DNA from: Mycolicibacterium sp. MU0053
GTDB lineage: Bacteria > Actinomycetota > Actinomycetes > Mycobacteriales > Mycobacteriaceae
DNA: 64,000 bases
Assembly: GCF_963378095.1 (NCBI RefSeq)
Contig: NZ_OY726397.1
Span: 2,666,001 to 2,730,000, forward strand
Reading direction: 5' to 3'
The notes beneath the pieces were generated by a model. That model searched no databases. It was given only the letters and a program-made list of their open reading frames with translations, and was not told the origin of the DNA. Made by a program: the position numbers and the translations under genes. Of the stretch, positions 8,298 to 15,859 are shown in pieces. The stretch's first letter is position 1; each line of letters starts with the position of its first letter.

Positions 8298-9242
8298 ATG
8301 CGCGTTTTCGTCGTTGGCGGGACCGGCCATTCCGGTTCGTACATCATCCCCGAGCTCATCGCCACCGGACACGAGGTGACCGCCCTGGCCCGGTCGGACA
8401 CGGCCGCGGCGGCCCTGACCGCGCTCGGCGCAACGGTGCATCGCGGCGGCCTCGAGGATCTCGACGGGCTCAAGGAAGCGGCCGTGGACTCCGATGGCGT
8501 CGTCCACGTCGCGCACCGGCAAGATCTGCTTCCGTCCGGCGGGATTGACGCCGTGGCCGCCGCGGAGCTCCCGATCGTGCTCGCGTACGGCGAGGCACTC
8601 GCGGGAACCGGAAAGCCGCTGGTGGCGGCCGGCAGCATAGGCTCGGCCGGCGCCCTGGGCCGACCGGCTACCGAGGAGGACCCGGCCCTTCCCAGCGGCG
8701 ACGAGCACAAGGGCACCCTGCGTGCTCGCAACGCCGTGGAGCGCGCCGTCGTCGGCCTCGCCGAGCGGGGAGTGCGGTCTTCGGTCGTGCGGCTTCCGCC
8801 CATCGCGCACAGCACGACCGACAGTGCCGGCTTCCTCCCGGGACTGATCGCGCTCGCACAGGAGAAGGGCTTCGTCGGCTACCCGGGAGACGGCGAGAAT
8901 CTGTGGGGCGCCGTGCACATCCGCGATGCAGCTTCGTTGTTCCGTTTGGCGCTGGAGCAGGGCCCGGCTGGCAGATATTGGCACGCATGTGAAAACGGGG
9001 GCATCCCTTTCCGTGAAATCGCCGAGGCCATCGGGAGCCGCCTGGGCCTGCCCACCGTGAGCATTCCCGTGGACGTACTGATGCTGCCGGGATACTTCGG
9101 CATGTTCACAAATCTGGTCACGATGGACCTCCCGGCCTCGAACCTGATCACGCGCCAGAGCCTCGGCTGGGAACCTGCTCAGCCCAACCTGTTCGCCGAT
9201 CTGGACAACGGGAATTACTTCCCCGGCCGGCTGACGGCGTAG
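8298..9242 (+). CDS. NAD(P)H-binding epimerase/dehydratase family protein
   Basis: This 314-residue protein is an atypical/extended SDR. It starts MRVFVVGGTGHSGSYIIPEL with the GxxGxxG dinucleotide motif and has a central SIGSAGALGRPATEED stretch after the fourth strand. The start ATG at 8298 lies 37 bp after the preceding reductase gene and has AAAAGGACAG just upstream. It is likely in one transcription unit with that gene and under the same MarR control. The substrate is unknown. Confidence 0.82.
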   Translation: MRVFVVGGTGHSGSYIIPELIATGHEVTALARSDTAAAALTALGATVHRGGLEDLDGLKEAAVDSDGVVHVAHRQDLLPSGGIDAVAAAELPIVLAYGEALAGTGKPLVAAGSIGSAGALGRPATEEDPALPSGDEHKGTLRARNAVERAVVGLAERGVRSSVVRLPPIAHSTTDSAGFLPGLIALAQEKGFVGYPGDGENLWGAVHIRDAASLFRLALEQGPAGRYWHACENGGIPFREIAEAIGSRLGLPTVSIPVDVLMLPGYFGMFTNLVTMDLPASNLITRQSLGWEPAQPNLFADLDNGNYFPGRLTA

Positions 9243-9285
9243 GCCTACGGTTTTGCCCCTGCCCAAGCCGGGAACAGCAGTCGGC

Positions 9286-10269
9286 ATGGCACTTCACGTC
9301 GCGGTCACCGGGCCGACGGGGGAGATCGGGATCTCGACGATCGAGGCGCTCGAGAAACATCCCGACGTCACGCAGATCGTCGGCATGGCGCGGCGGCCCT
9401 TCGACCCGGCCGCTCGCGGATGGACGAAGACGGTCTACCGGCAGGGCGACATCCTGGATCGCGGTGCCGTCGATGCGTTGGTCGCCGACGTCGACGTCGT
9501 CGTGCACCTCGCGTTCATCATCATGGGCACGCGGGACGAGAGCGCCAGGATCAATCTGGCGGGCACTCGCAACGTCTTTGATGCCGCCGCGACCGGTGGG
9601 CCGCGCAGACTCGTCTACACCTCGTCGGTGGCCGCTTATGGCTACCACGCGGACAACCCGGTGCCCATCACCGAGGACGTACCCACGCGGGGCACGCCCG
9701 AGCACTATTACTCCGAACAGAAGGCCGCGTGTGAGGAGGCGCTGGCCGAGGCCACCGCCGGTTCGTCGCTGCAGGTGTATGTGCTGCGGCCCTGCATCGT
9801 CGCCGGGCCCAAGGCGCCGGCGCTGGCCGAGGCCATGCCGTGGAATCACCTGCCCGGGGCGGTGCGTCGACTCACTCGGGCGGTGCCGGTGCTCAAACCG
9901 CTGGTGCCGGACCCCGGCACTCCGTTGCAGTTGGTGCACCATGACGACGTCGCGTCGGCGATCGTCCTGGCGGTCACCTCTACGACGGCGCCGCCCGGGG
10001 CGTACAACATCGCCGCCGACGGGTGGCTGACGATGTCGGATGTCGGCCGAGCGTTGGGCGCACGGCCGATCAAGGTGCCACATGTTGCGGCAGTGGCCGC
10101 ATCGGAGGTGTTGGCGCGGCTGCCGTTCGTGCCGTCGGCGCTGGAGTGGTTGCACGCCGGTCGCGCATCGGCCGTGATGGACACCAGTAAGGCCAGAAAT
10201 CAGCTCGGATGGCAGCCCAAATACAGTGCTGCCGAGACCTTGTCAGCGTTGGCCGGCTCCGTGAGCTGA
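9286..10269 (+). CDS. NAD-dependent epimerase/dehydratase
   Basis: This 327-residue extended SDR starts at ATG 9286 (MALHVAVTGPTGEIG). It has the Rossmann glycine motif, VYTSSVAAYGYH with the catalytic serine/tyrosine region, and YYSEQKAACE holding the YxxxK pair (Tyr followed by Lys in the active site). The substrate is unknown. It is 43 bp after the previous gene, and its 3' end overlaps the convergent TetR gene by 27 bp, which is unusual and may allow transcriptional interference. Confidence 0.83.
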   Translation: MALHVAVTGPTGEIGISTIEALEKHPDVTQIVGMARRPFDPAARGWTKTVYRQGDILDRGAVDALVADVDVVVHLAFIIMGTRDESARINLAGTRNVFDAAATGGPRRLVYTSSVAAYGYHADNPVPITEDVPTRGTPEHYYSEQKAACEEALAEATAGSSLQVYVLRPCIVAGPKAPALAEAMPWNHLPGAVRRLTRAVPVLKPLVPDPGTPLQLVHHDDVASAIVLAVTSTTAPPGAYNIAADGWLTMSDVGRALGARPIKVPHVAAVAASEVLARLPFVPSALEWLHAGRASAVMDTSKARNQLGWQPKYSAAETLSALAGSVS

Positions 10270-10842
10270 GCCCGCCTCGGCGGGGATGGCGTTGTCGATG
10301 AGGACGGCTGCGATGGCGGCGGCCGTGGCGAACGTCTCGGCGTTGAGGACTCGGTTGCGGGCCGAGGCGCCATCGAGCAGCAGCGCAAGTTGTTCACCGA
10401 GCTGCTCGGGATCGGCGGCGCCGGCCTCGCGCGCGGTTTCGGTCAGGCGCGCGGCAAAGGCCTTCTTATAGTCGCGGGCGTGCACGCGTGCGGGGTGGTC
10501 CGCATCGGGGATCTCGACGGCCGCCGCGATGAACGGGCACAGCGGCGCGTGAATGTCGAAGGCGGCGAGGAGCCGTTGGCGGGCCGTGAGGTCGGTGCGG
10601 TCGAACACTTCGGGCAGGATTTCGGGATCGAATCGGCGTAGGTGCTCGGCGATCAGCTCGTCCTTGCCGGTGAAGTGTTGGTAGAACGTGCGTTTGGACA
10701 CCTGGGCCACCGCGCAGAGCTGGTCCAGGCCAGTGCTGTTGATGCCTTGATCGCGGAACAGTTGTCGGGACGCGGCGAGGATGCGCTCGCGCGCGCCCCT
10801 GCCGCGGCGCAGGCCCCGCGGTCCCTTCTCCAGGTCCGTCAT
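10243..10842 (-). CDS. TetR family regulator
   Basis: This 199-residue protein has a TetR HTH at about residues 15-60 (RERILAASRQLFRDQGINSTGLDQLCAVAQVSKRTFYQHFTGKDEL) and an all-helical ligand domain after it. The sequence type is common among regulators of adjacent oxidoreductase genes. The start ATG at 10842 (MTDLEKG) leaves about 120 bp to the divergent SDR gene at 10964. That intergenic region holds two copies of a 14-bp box that probably bind this protein. Confidence 0.85.
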   Translation of the reverse strand: MTDLEKGPRGLRRGRGARERILAASRQLFRDQGINSTGLDQLCAVAQVSKRTFYQHFTGKDELIAEHLRRFDPEILPEVFDRTDLTARQRLLAAFDIHAPLCPFIAAAVEIPDADHPARVHARDYKKAFAARLTETAREAGAADPEQLGEQLALLLDGASARNRVLNAETFATAAAIAAVLIDNAIPAEAGSAHGAGQR

Positions 10843-10866
10843 GCACCCAGCGTAGCCCAATTGGGT

Positions 10867-10937
10867 ACCGATCGGTGTACATAGTTGCAATCCTCACGGT
10901 TGCGGGAGTACGTTAGGCACACAGATCGGTGTACATA
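10867..10937. promoter_or_regulatory. Divergent promoter region with repeated TetR-type operator
   Basis: The 14-bp sequence GATCGGTGTACATA occurs twice in the same orientation, at 10870-10883 and 10924-10937. The first copy is extended into the palindrome ACCGATCGGT (10867-10876). Between them lies a possible promoter toward the SDR gene (TTGCAA 10885-10890, 18-bp spacer, TACGTT 10909-10914). The arrangement fits repression of the SDR gene and autoregulation by the divergent TetR protein; this is inference. Confidence 0.5.
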
Positions 10938-10963
10938 ACATCGGCCCGATGGACGGAGCGATC

Positions 10964-11698
10964 ATGGGAAAACTCGATGGCAAGGTCGCGGTGATCACCG
11001 GCGCGACAAGCGGAATGGCGCTGGCCGGTGCCAAGTTGTTCGCCGACGAAGGGGCTCACGTCTTCATCTCGGGTCGACGGAAGGACGCGCTGGACGAGGC
11101 CGTCGAGCAGATCGGCCGCAACGTGACTGGCGTGCAGGGTGATTCGGCCAACCTGGACGATCTGGATCGGCTTTTCGAAACGGTCGAGGGGGAGAAGGGC
11201 TCGATCGACGTATTGTGGGCGAGTGCCGGCACCGGCGCGCAGAGCAGGCTCGGCGAGATCACCGAGGAGGACTTTGATGCCGCGTTCGGATTGAACGCGC
11301 GCGGCACGCTGTTCACGGTCCAGAAGGCGCTGCCGCTGTTCAACGATGGCGGCTCGATCTTTATGACCGGGTCGAACGCATCGCTGCGGGGCTACCCCAA
11401 CTGGAGCGTGTACGCGGCAAGCAAGGCCGTGCTGCCCGCCTTCGCCCGGGTGTGGGTGTCCGAGTTGCGGGACCGGAAGATTCGGGTGAACGTGCTGACC
11501 CCCGGCCAGGTCGCCTCGCCGATGTTGGCAGAGGTGATGGACGAGGCGGCCAAGGCGCAGTTCGAGTCCGTGATCCCGCGGCGCGAGATGGGCCGCCCGG
11601 AGGAGATCGCGTCGGCCGCGTTGTTCCTCGCCTCGGACGACTCGAGCTATGTCAATGGCATGGAGTTGGTTGTCGACGGCGGCACCACGGTGATCTAG
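10964..11698 (+). CDS. Short-chain dehydrogenase/reductase
   Basis: This 244-residue classical SDR has TGATSGMALAGAKLF (cofactor glycines; note GM in place of the usual GI/GL), a catalytic serine in MTGSNASLRGYP, and Y-A-A-S-K with the active-site Tyr and Lys. The C-terminal NGMELVVDGGTT end is standard. It lies downstream of two TetR-type boxes and 52 bp ahead of a SnoaL-like gene, so the pair is probably one operon under the divergent TetR. The substrate is unknown. Confidence 0.87.
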   Translation: MGKLDGKVAVITGATSGMALAGAKLFADEGAHVFISGRRKDALDEAVEQIGRNVTGVQGDSANLDDLDRLFETVEGEKGSIDVLWASAGTGAQSRLGEITEEDFDAAFGLNARGTLFTVQKALPLFNDGGSIFMTGSNASLRGYPNWSVYAASKAVLPAFARVWVSELRDRKIRVNVLTPGQVASPMLAEVMDEAAKAQFESVIPRREMGRPEEIASAALFLASDDSSYVNGMELVVDGGTTVI

Positions 11699-11750
11699 CC
11701 AGCGATCAGGTCTCGCAAACCACAATCAACACAGGACATCAGGAGCAACC

Positions 11751-12173
11751 ATGACCACGCTGGCCCCGCACCGCGACACCGTGACGTTGTTTGTCGACTG
11801 CATGCACGGCGGTGCTGACAAAGACGCTCTTGCCGGAATCCTCGCCGAGGACGTGGTGCTGTACGGCCCACTCAGCGATGAACCACTCACCGGCCACGAC
11901 GCAGTCCTGGAAGCCATCCGGACGGTCGGCACGGTGGCGACCGACCTGACCTACAAGGAGGTCCTCAGCGGCGAGACGCACCACGCCGCGTACTTCCGGC
12001 TGCAGATCGACGACACCGTGGTCGACGGCATGGACTACATCCTGCTCGACGCGGACGGCAAGATCGCCGAGGTAACCATCTGGTGGCGCCCGCTGCCGTC
12101 CGGCGTCCAGATGCAGGGCCGCCTCGCTGGCCTGCTCGGCGTGCAGCCTTGGGAACTACTCACCGAAGCCTGA
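11751..12173 (+). CDS. SnoaL-like / NTF2-fold protein
   Basis: This 140-residue single-domain protein has the NTF2-like cone pattern: an N-terminal helix with FVDCMHGGADKDALAGILAEDVVLYGP, then strands ending with GKIAEVTIWWRPL. Such proteins are isomerases, hydrolases or simple ligand-binding partners; no catalytic assignment can be made. It has GGAGCAACC before the ATG and follows the SDR gene closely. The IS3 element begins 16 bp after its stop, so the insertion left it intact. Confidence 0.75.
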   Translation: MTTLAPHRDTVTLFVDCMHGGADKDALAGILAEDVVLYGPLSDEPLTGHDAVLEAIRTVGTVATDLTYKEVLSGETHHAAYFRLQIDDTVVDGMDYILLDADGKIAEVTIWWRPLPSGVQMQGRLAGLLGVQPWELLTEA

Positions 12174-12216
12174 CCCTGTTCGGTTGTCTGGGGTTCCCCA
12201 GAACAAGTGGACGCGG

Positions 12217-13107
12217 TTAGCTTGCTTCCAGGGTGACTTTCAGCGTGCGCTCGTAGGTAATGGGTGAGCGCATTCCGATCGCTGAATGTCTACGTTGATG
12301 ATTGTAGAATCGCATCCAATTGTCAACTGCTGCAATCAATTCAGCCTTTATGGCGAAAGTGTGCCGGTAGTAATGCTCGTGTTTGAACGTCGACCACAGC
12401 GCCTCCGCGCCGGCGTTGTCCCAGCAGATGCCGGTGGCACCCATAGAGCGCCGCAGCCCGTGGGCGCTGGCTGCGGCAGCCATGTCGTGGGAGGTGTACT
12501 GGGTGCCGCGGTCCGATTGCAGTATGACGCCCTTGACGTGGCCGCCGCGGGTGAACACCGCCCGATCCACCGCGGTGGTCACCAACTCGGTGCGCATGTG
12601 GTCATCGACCGCCCAGCCCAGCACCCGTCGCGAATGCTCATCGCGGATCGCACACAGGTACATGTCGCCTTCCCCACAGCTCAGGTAGGTGATGTCGGAG
12701 GACCACACCGCATCGATACAGCCCTGGTCAAAACGACGGCCGATCAGATCCGGTGGGAACGACGCACAAGGATCGACGACTGTGGTCGTCTTGAAGGTGC
12801 GTGGGCTAATGCCCTCGATGCCCAGATCGGCCATGATCGCCGCGACGGTGTTAGCCGACACCCGTTCTCCGGCATCGTGCAGATCGGCGGTGATCCGCGG
12901 TGAGCCGTACGTGCCGCCGGAGTCCTTGTGGTGGGCCAGAATCTTGACTTCCAGATCACGGCGGCGTTGGACCCGTGGCGTCGGCTCACTAGCCGACAGC
13001 CGGTCCCGATGCTTGTAGTAGCCCGAGGTGGACACCCCCAGCAGCTGGGCCATGCGGGTCACGTCGGAGGAGGCGCACTCTGCGGCCATGAGCTCGAACC
13101 GGCTCAC
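12217..13107 (-). CDS. IS3-family transposase OrfB (catalytic)
   Basis: This 296-residue integrase-type transposase has an HTH-like N terminus and an rve-type core. The D-D-E triad is at D138, D199 and E235, giving the D-(35)-E spacing typical of IS3. It starts at GTG 13105-13107, overlapping the orfA stop as GTGA, so it may be made by coupling or as an OrfAB fusion by frameshifting. The C terminus (HQRRHSAIGMRSP) is standard. Confidence 0.93.
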   Translation of the reverse strand: MSRFELMAAECASSDVTRMAQLLGVSTSGYYKHRDRLSASEPTPRVQRRRDLEVKILAHHKDSGGTYGSPRITADLHDAGERVSANTVAAIMADLGIEGISPRTFKTTTVVDPCASFPPDLIGRRFDQGCIDAVWSSDITYLSCGEGDMYLCAIRDEHSRRVLGWAVDDHMRTELVTTAVDRAVFTRGGHVKGVILQSDRGTQYTSHDMAAAASAHGLRRSMGATGICWDNAGAEALWSTFKHEHYYRHTFAIKAELIAAVDNWMRFYNHQRRHSAIGMRSPITYERTLKVTLEAS

Positions 13108-13430
13108 CTTAGATGCTTGCCCGCAAAGTACGCCGACGCTTTTTCCAGGAACGCGATGTCCTTGGATTGCTCGGCCACCTTCGCCCGCAGCCGTACCAAC
13201 TCGCCCCGTTCATCCGGCGAAAGTGGCTGGCTACCACCCCCAGGATCGGGTACCTCACCCCGGTCGGCGGCCGCCATCCGCCGACGCTCCTGGCTCACCC
13301 ACTTATGCAGCAGGTTCTCATGCAAATTCAGCTCGAGGGCAACCTCGGTGACCGGCCGGTTCCCATCGATCACCCGATGCGCAGCCTCCACCCGATACTC
13401 CGGGGTAAACGAACGCCGACGACCAGACAT
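13104..13430 (-). CDS. IS3-family transposase OrfA (DNA binding)
   Basis: This 108-residue product is a helix-turn-helix protein (RRSFTPEYRVEAAHRVIDGN, then VALELNLHENLLHKWV), followed by a leucine-rich helix (about 75-95) that forms the coiled coil seen in IS3 OrfA proteins. It binds the terminal inverted repeats and pairs with OrfB. It is complete, and its stop overlaps the OrfB start by 4 bp. Confidence 0.92.
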   Translation of the reverse strand: MSGRRRSFTPEYRVEAAHRVIDGNRPVTEVALELNLHENLLHKWVSQERRRMAAADRGEVPDPGGGSQPLSPDERGELVRLRAKVAEQSKDIAFLEKASAYFAGKHLR

Positions 13431-13506
13431 ACGAACATCCTTCCAAGGGGACCACCGTCCCGCTATCTCAGATGTCCACTACTTCTGGGGAACCTCAGTC
13501 GGGCCA

Positions 13507-13665
13507 TCAGTCGCGGTCTGCCTCGTCTGCCTCTTCTCGGCGTTGCGCGGCCTCGATCACCTCGGGCGGGGCCGGCTTCTGCAACCAGGCGCGCATCCGC
13601 AACAACCCGCCGGCGACCGAGCCGACGGCGAGTACCGCAACGAAGATCCATAGCGCAGTCGACAT
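13507..13665 (-). CDS. Small membrane protein
   Basis: This 52-residue peptide starts at ATG 13665 (MSTALWIFVAVLAVGS). It has one transmembrane helix (residues 3-22) and a charged C-terminal tail (EAAQRREEADEADRD). The function is unknown. Its stop codon lies only 10 bp from the IS3 element, so the insertion is just outside the gene. The frame continues upstream for 43 codons without a convincing start. Confidence 0.45.
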   Translation of the reverse strand: MSTALWIFVAVLAVGSVAGGLLRMRAWLQKPAPPEVIEAAQRREEADEADRD

Positions 13666-14031
13666 AGAGCAATTATCCGCCCGTGACCGGTTGCCGGGGC
13701 CGTTATGCCCCCGACCCTGGATATGACGTCTGATTCGCCAAGCCGAGTACGCGAGGAAACCGGCCCCGCCAATTAACTGGCGTTTGCTGTGCACAGCGAG
13801 ACCCCCTCGGATGTCGAGCGCGTAGTTGCCGGCGAGTTGGGCGAAGGTGCCGCGTACGCGACTATCGACGCCGAAAAGGAAGTCACCAAGCCACCAGAAC
13901 TAGACACAGGCCGCGTTAGCTGTGGTTATGTGAGAGGACGGCCGATCAGCCACCCGAGGCCTGGGTGCGTGAACTGCCGGGCACTGCGACGTTAACCAGG
14001 TAGCGGGTATCGGCAACGCGAGGAGCTTGAC
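13666..14031. other. 366-bp intergenic stretch before the MpaB-type gene
   Basis: No convincing gene is seen on either strand. A leftward frame around 13700-13890 has protein-like composition but has no start and is bounded by a stop, so it may be a relic. A GCGAGGAGC ribosome-binding sequence precedes the gene at 14032. Confidence 0.4.
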
Positions 14032-15141
14032 ATGGCGGTCCGCGGTATCAGGGCACTCAAGAAAATCATGCAGACAACATTTGATCCGGAGTCGATTATT
14101 CCGGAAGAAGCCACGGTGACGGAATATACCGGCGACCACAGTTTGTCACGAAATGACCTTGTCCAGCATCCGATTCCCGCTGATTCCCTGATTTGGAAGT
14201 ATTGGGGCCGTCTCGATGTGATGTTCTACGGGAGCGGCGTATTGGGTCCCATTGCCGGGGCGTGGCCGCAGATGGGGCAGGCGACCTCGAGTTCCGTTCT
14301 GTTCAGCGGCGACAGTTCTTTCAGCGCGCGCGCCAAGATATCCAAAGTGCGGCGTCAGCGATCTCGTGAGTACATTTATGGCGCGGTGTACGACGCGCCG
14401 GAAGACGCAAAGAAATACGGGCTGAAGACCCGGAACATGCACAAGCCGATCAGAGGCACACTGCAGGGCGGCACGTATCATGCTTTAAATGCGGAAACCT
14501 TCTATTTCGCGCATGTGACCTTCTTTTATCATCTGATAATAATGGTAGCCGAGCAGCTGGAATTCGAAGGCGCCATGCCACGGGCGATGAAGGAGCAGAT
14601 ATTCGAGGAATCCAAGGAGTGGTACAGCATATGGGGAGTGGACGATAGTCCACAACCGGATACTTACGACGATTTCGAGCGCTATTTGGAAAACATCGAA
14701 CGCAATCATTTGGTGAACACACAGGTCACTCAGGTCATGCTGGAACAATTTGTGGAGCCCCGCCTTGCGCCACGGTGGTGGCCTCCAGTCATGAAGAAGC
14801 TTGTGTGGCCGTGGGTAGCGGGGCGGCGGCAAGTCGTGGTCAACAGTTATCCGCCTCATGTGCGGAAGCTGTTTAATTTGGAGTGGACCCCCGAGGACGA
14901 GGAGATCTCGCGCCGCTTTATGCGCATGTACCGGCGGTCTTTTGCGGTTCTCGAACGCCTACTTCCGCTGAAGTTCTTCTACTTGCCGATTGCGGTGAGT
15001 GCCTTCGAGCGGGAAGGCATCGATCCGCGCAACATCACCCTGGAGTCCGCACAGCAGGCACTCCGGGACAGCCGCGCCCGCCGCGCTGCGCGGGCAGATG
15101 CACCAACAGATGCGACGAATGGGATGCCGACCTCCGGTTGA
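14032..15141 (+). CDS. MpaB-type oxygenase-domain protein (DUF2236)
   Basis: This 369-residue protein matches DUF2236, the fold shared with MpaB and latex-clearing oxygenases that hold a haem or act as ER/membrane-associated oxygenases in other organisms. The visible signature includes YGVYDAPEDA-type residues, then RNMHKPIRG and the conserved TFYFAHVTFFYH helix. Its codon use is less GC-biased than that of its neighbours (many AAA, AAT, TTT), which hints at acquisition. It is flanked by an IS3 element on the left and the IS cluster on the right. The substrate is unknown. Confidence 0.82.
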   Translation: MAVRGIRALKKIMQTTFDPESIIPEEATVTEYTGDHSLSRNDLVQHPIPADSLIWKYWGRLDVMFYGSGVLGPIAGAWPQMGQATSSSVLFSGDSSFSARAKISKVRRQRSREYIYGAVYDAPEDAKKYGLKTRNMHKPIRGTLQGGTYHALNAETFYFAHVTFFYHLIIMVAEQLEFEGAMPRAMKEQIFEESKEWYSIWGVDDSPQPDTYDDFERYLENIERNHLVNTQVTQVMLEQFVEPRLAPRWWPPVMKKLVWPWVAGRRQVVVNSYPPHVRKLFNLEWTPEDEEISRRFMRMYRRSFAVLERLLPLKFFYLPIAVSAFEREGIDPRNITLESAQQALRDSRARRAARADAPTDATNGMPTSG

Positions 15142-15561
15142 CAGGTCGATTGGGCCTCAGCCGTTGTCGCGCCAAGTGAGCACCTGTTTGAGAGACGAGA
15201 GCTCGTAACCGTCGTTGGCGGTGAGCTCGGTTTGGAACAAAGTGACTCCCGCCTCGCGGAAGGCATCGGCGCTGTCGGCGTTCTCCCAGAGCGTCGAGCG
15301 TTCGATGTCAGCGCCGTTGCGGCCGAACGTTGCTGCCAACTCATCGACGCGAGCACTGGACCTGCGGAACGCGTCTAGGCCTTGGAACGCGTGCCAGATG
15401 TCGGCGTGCCTGGCAACGGCGGGCAGCGAGCGTTTCGGCCCGGTACCGCCGATGAGGATCGGTAGTTTGCGTACGGGCGGCGGAATCAGTGCGGCGAGCC
15501 GGTTTTCGATACGGAGCAGGCTCTGGTCGAACAGATCGAACCGGGAGCCGAAGGTGCCGAA

Positions 15562-15859
15562 GTCGTAACCGTAAGTGGTGTAGTCCTTTTCGTACCACCC
15601 TGCGCCGAGACCCAGGATCAGCCGACCGCCGCTGATGTGGTCGACGGTGCGCGCCATGTCAGCGAGCAGGTCCGGGTTGCGGTAGCCGACGCCGGTGACG
15701 AGGAGTCCGATCTCGGCATGTGAGGTGATCTCGCCCCACGACGCGAGCGCGGTCCAACCCTCGAAGTTGGCGACGTCGGGCTGCTCGTCCGACAGGATTG
15801 GTTTGCCGTCGACGATGGCCTCCATCGCCGGGCTGTGGAAGTGGTCGTAGCCGAAGATT
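15562..15859 (+). repeat. Left copy of 363-bp target duplication, first part
   Basis: These 298 bp look identical to 19184-19481. The remaining 65 bp of this copy lie at 17357-17421, beyond the nested IS256 element. The total of 363 bp equals the right copy exactly. Confidence 0.93.
15851..15859 (+). repeat. Target duplication of the IS256 element (left)
   Basis: The 9-bp sequence CCGAAGATT is repeated at 17348-17356, directly flanking both ends of the IS256 element. This length is usual for the IS256 family. Confidence 0.9.

Larger units (their letters stand above)
12189..13497 (-). mobile_element. IS3-family insertion sequence, complete
   Basis: This 1309-bp element is bounded by imperfect terminal inverted repeats of about 26 bp that start TG and end CA (left end TGGGGTTCCCCAGAACA, right end the complement of TGAGGTTCCCCAGAAGTA). 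It is flanked by a 3-bp direct repeat GTC at 12186-12188 and 13498-13500, the length expected for IS3-family target duplications. It carries two overlapping leftward reading frames, orfA and orfB, both undamaged, so it could be active. Confidence 0.9.
15157..15859 (-). pseudogene. LLM-class F420-dependent oxidoreductase, C-terminal part (split gene)
   Basis: The C-terminal 234 codons of a luciferase-like (bacterial luciferase fold) oxidoreductase, ending TWRDNG. The part includes [17 protein letters not shown] and ILIGGTGPKRSLP, both typical of F420-dependent LLM enzymes. At 15859 the coding sequence is cut by the IS256 element. The missing N terminus survives at 19184-19588. Joining 15157-15561, one copy of the 363-bp repeat and 19547-19588 restores an 810-bp uninterrupted frame (269 residues). 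Confidence 0.9.
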
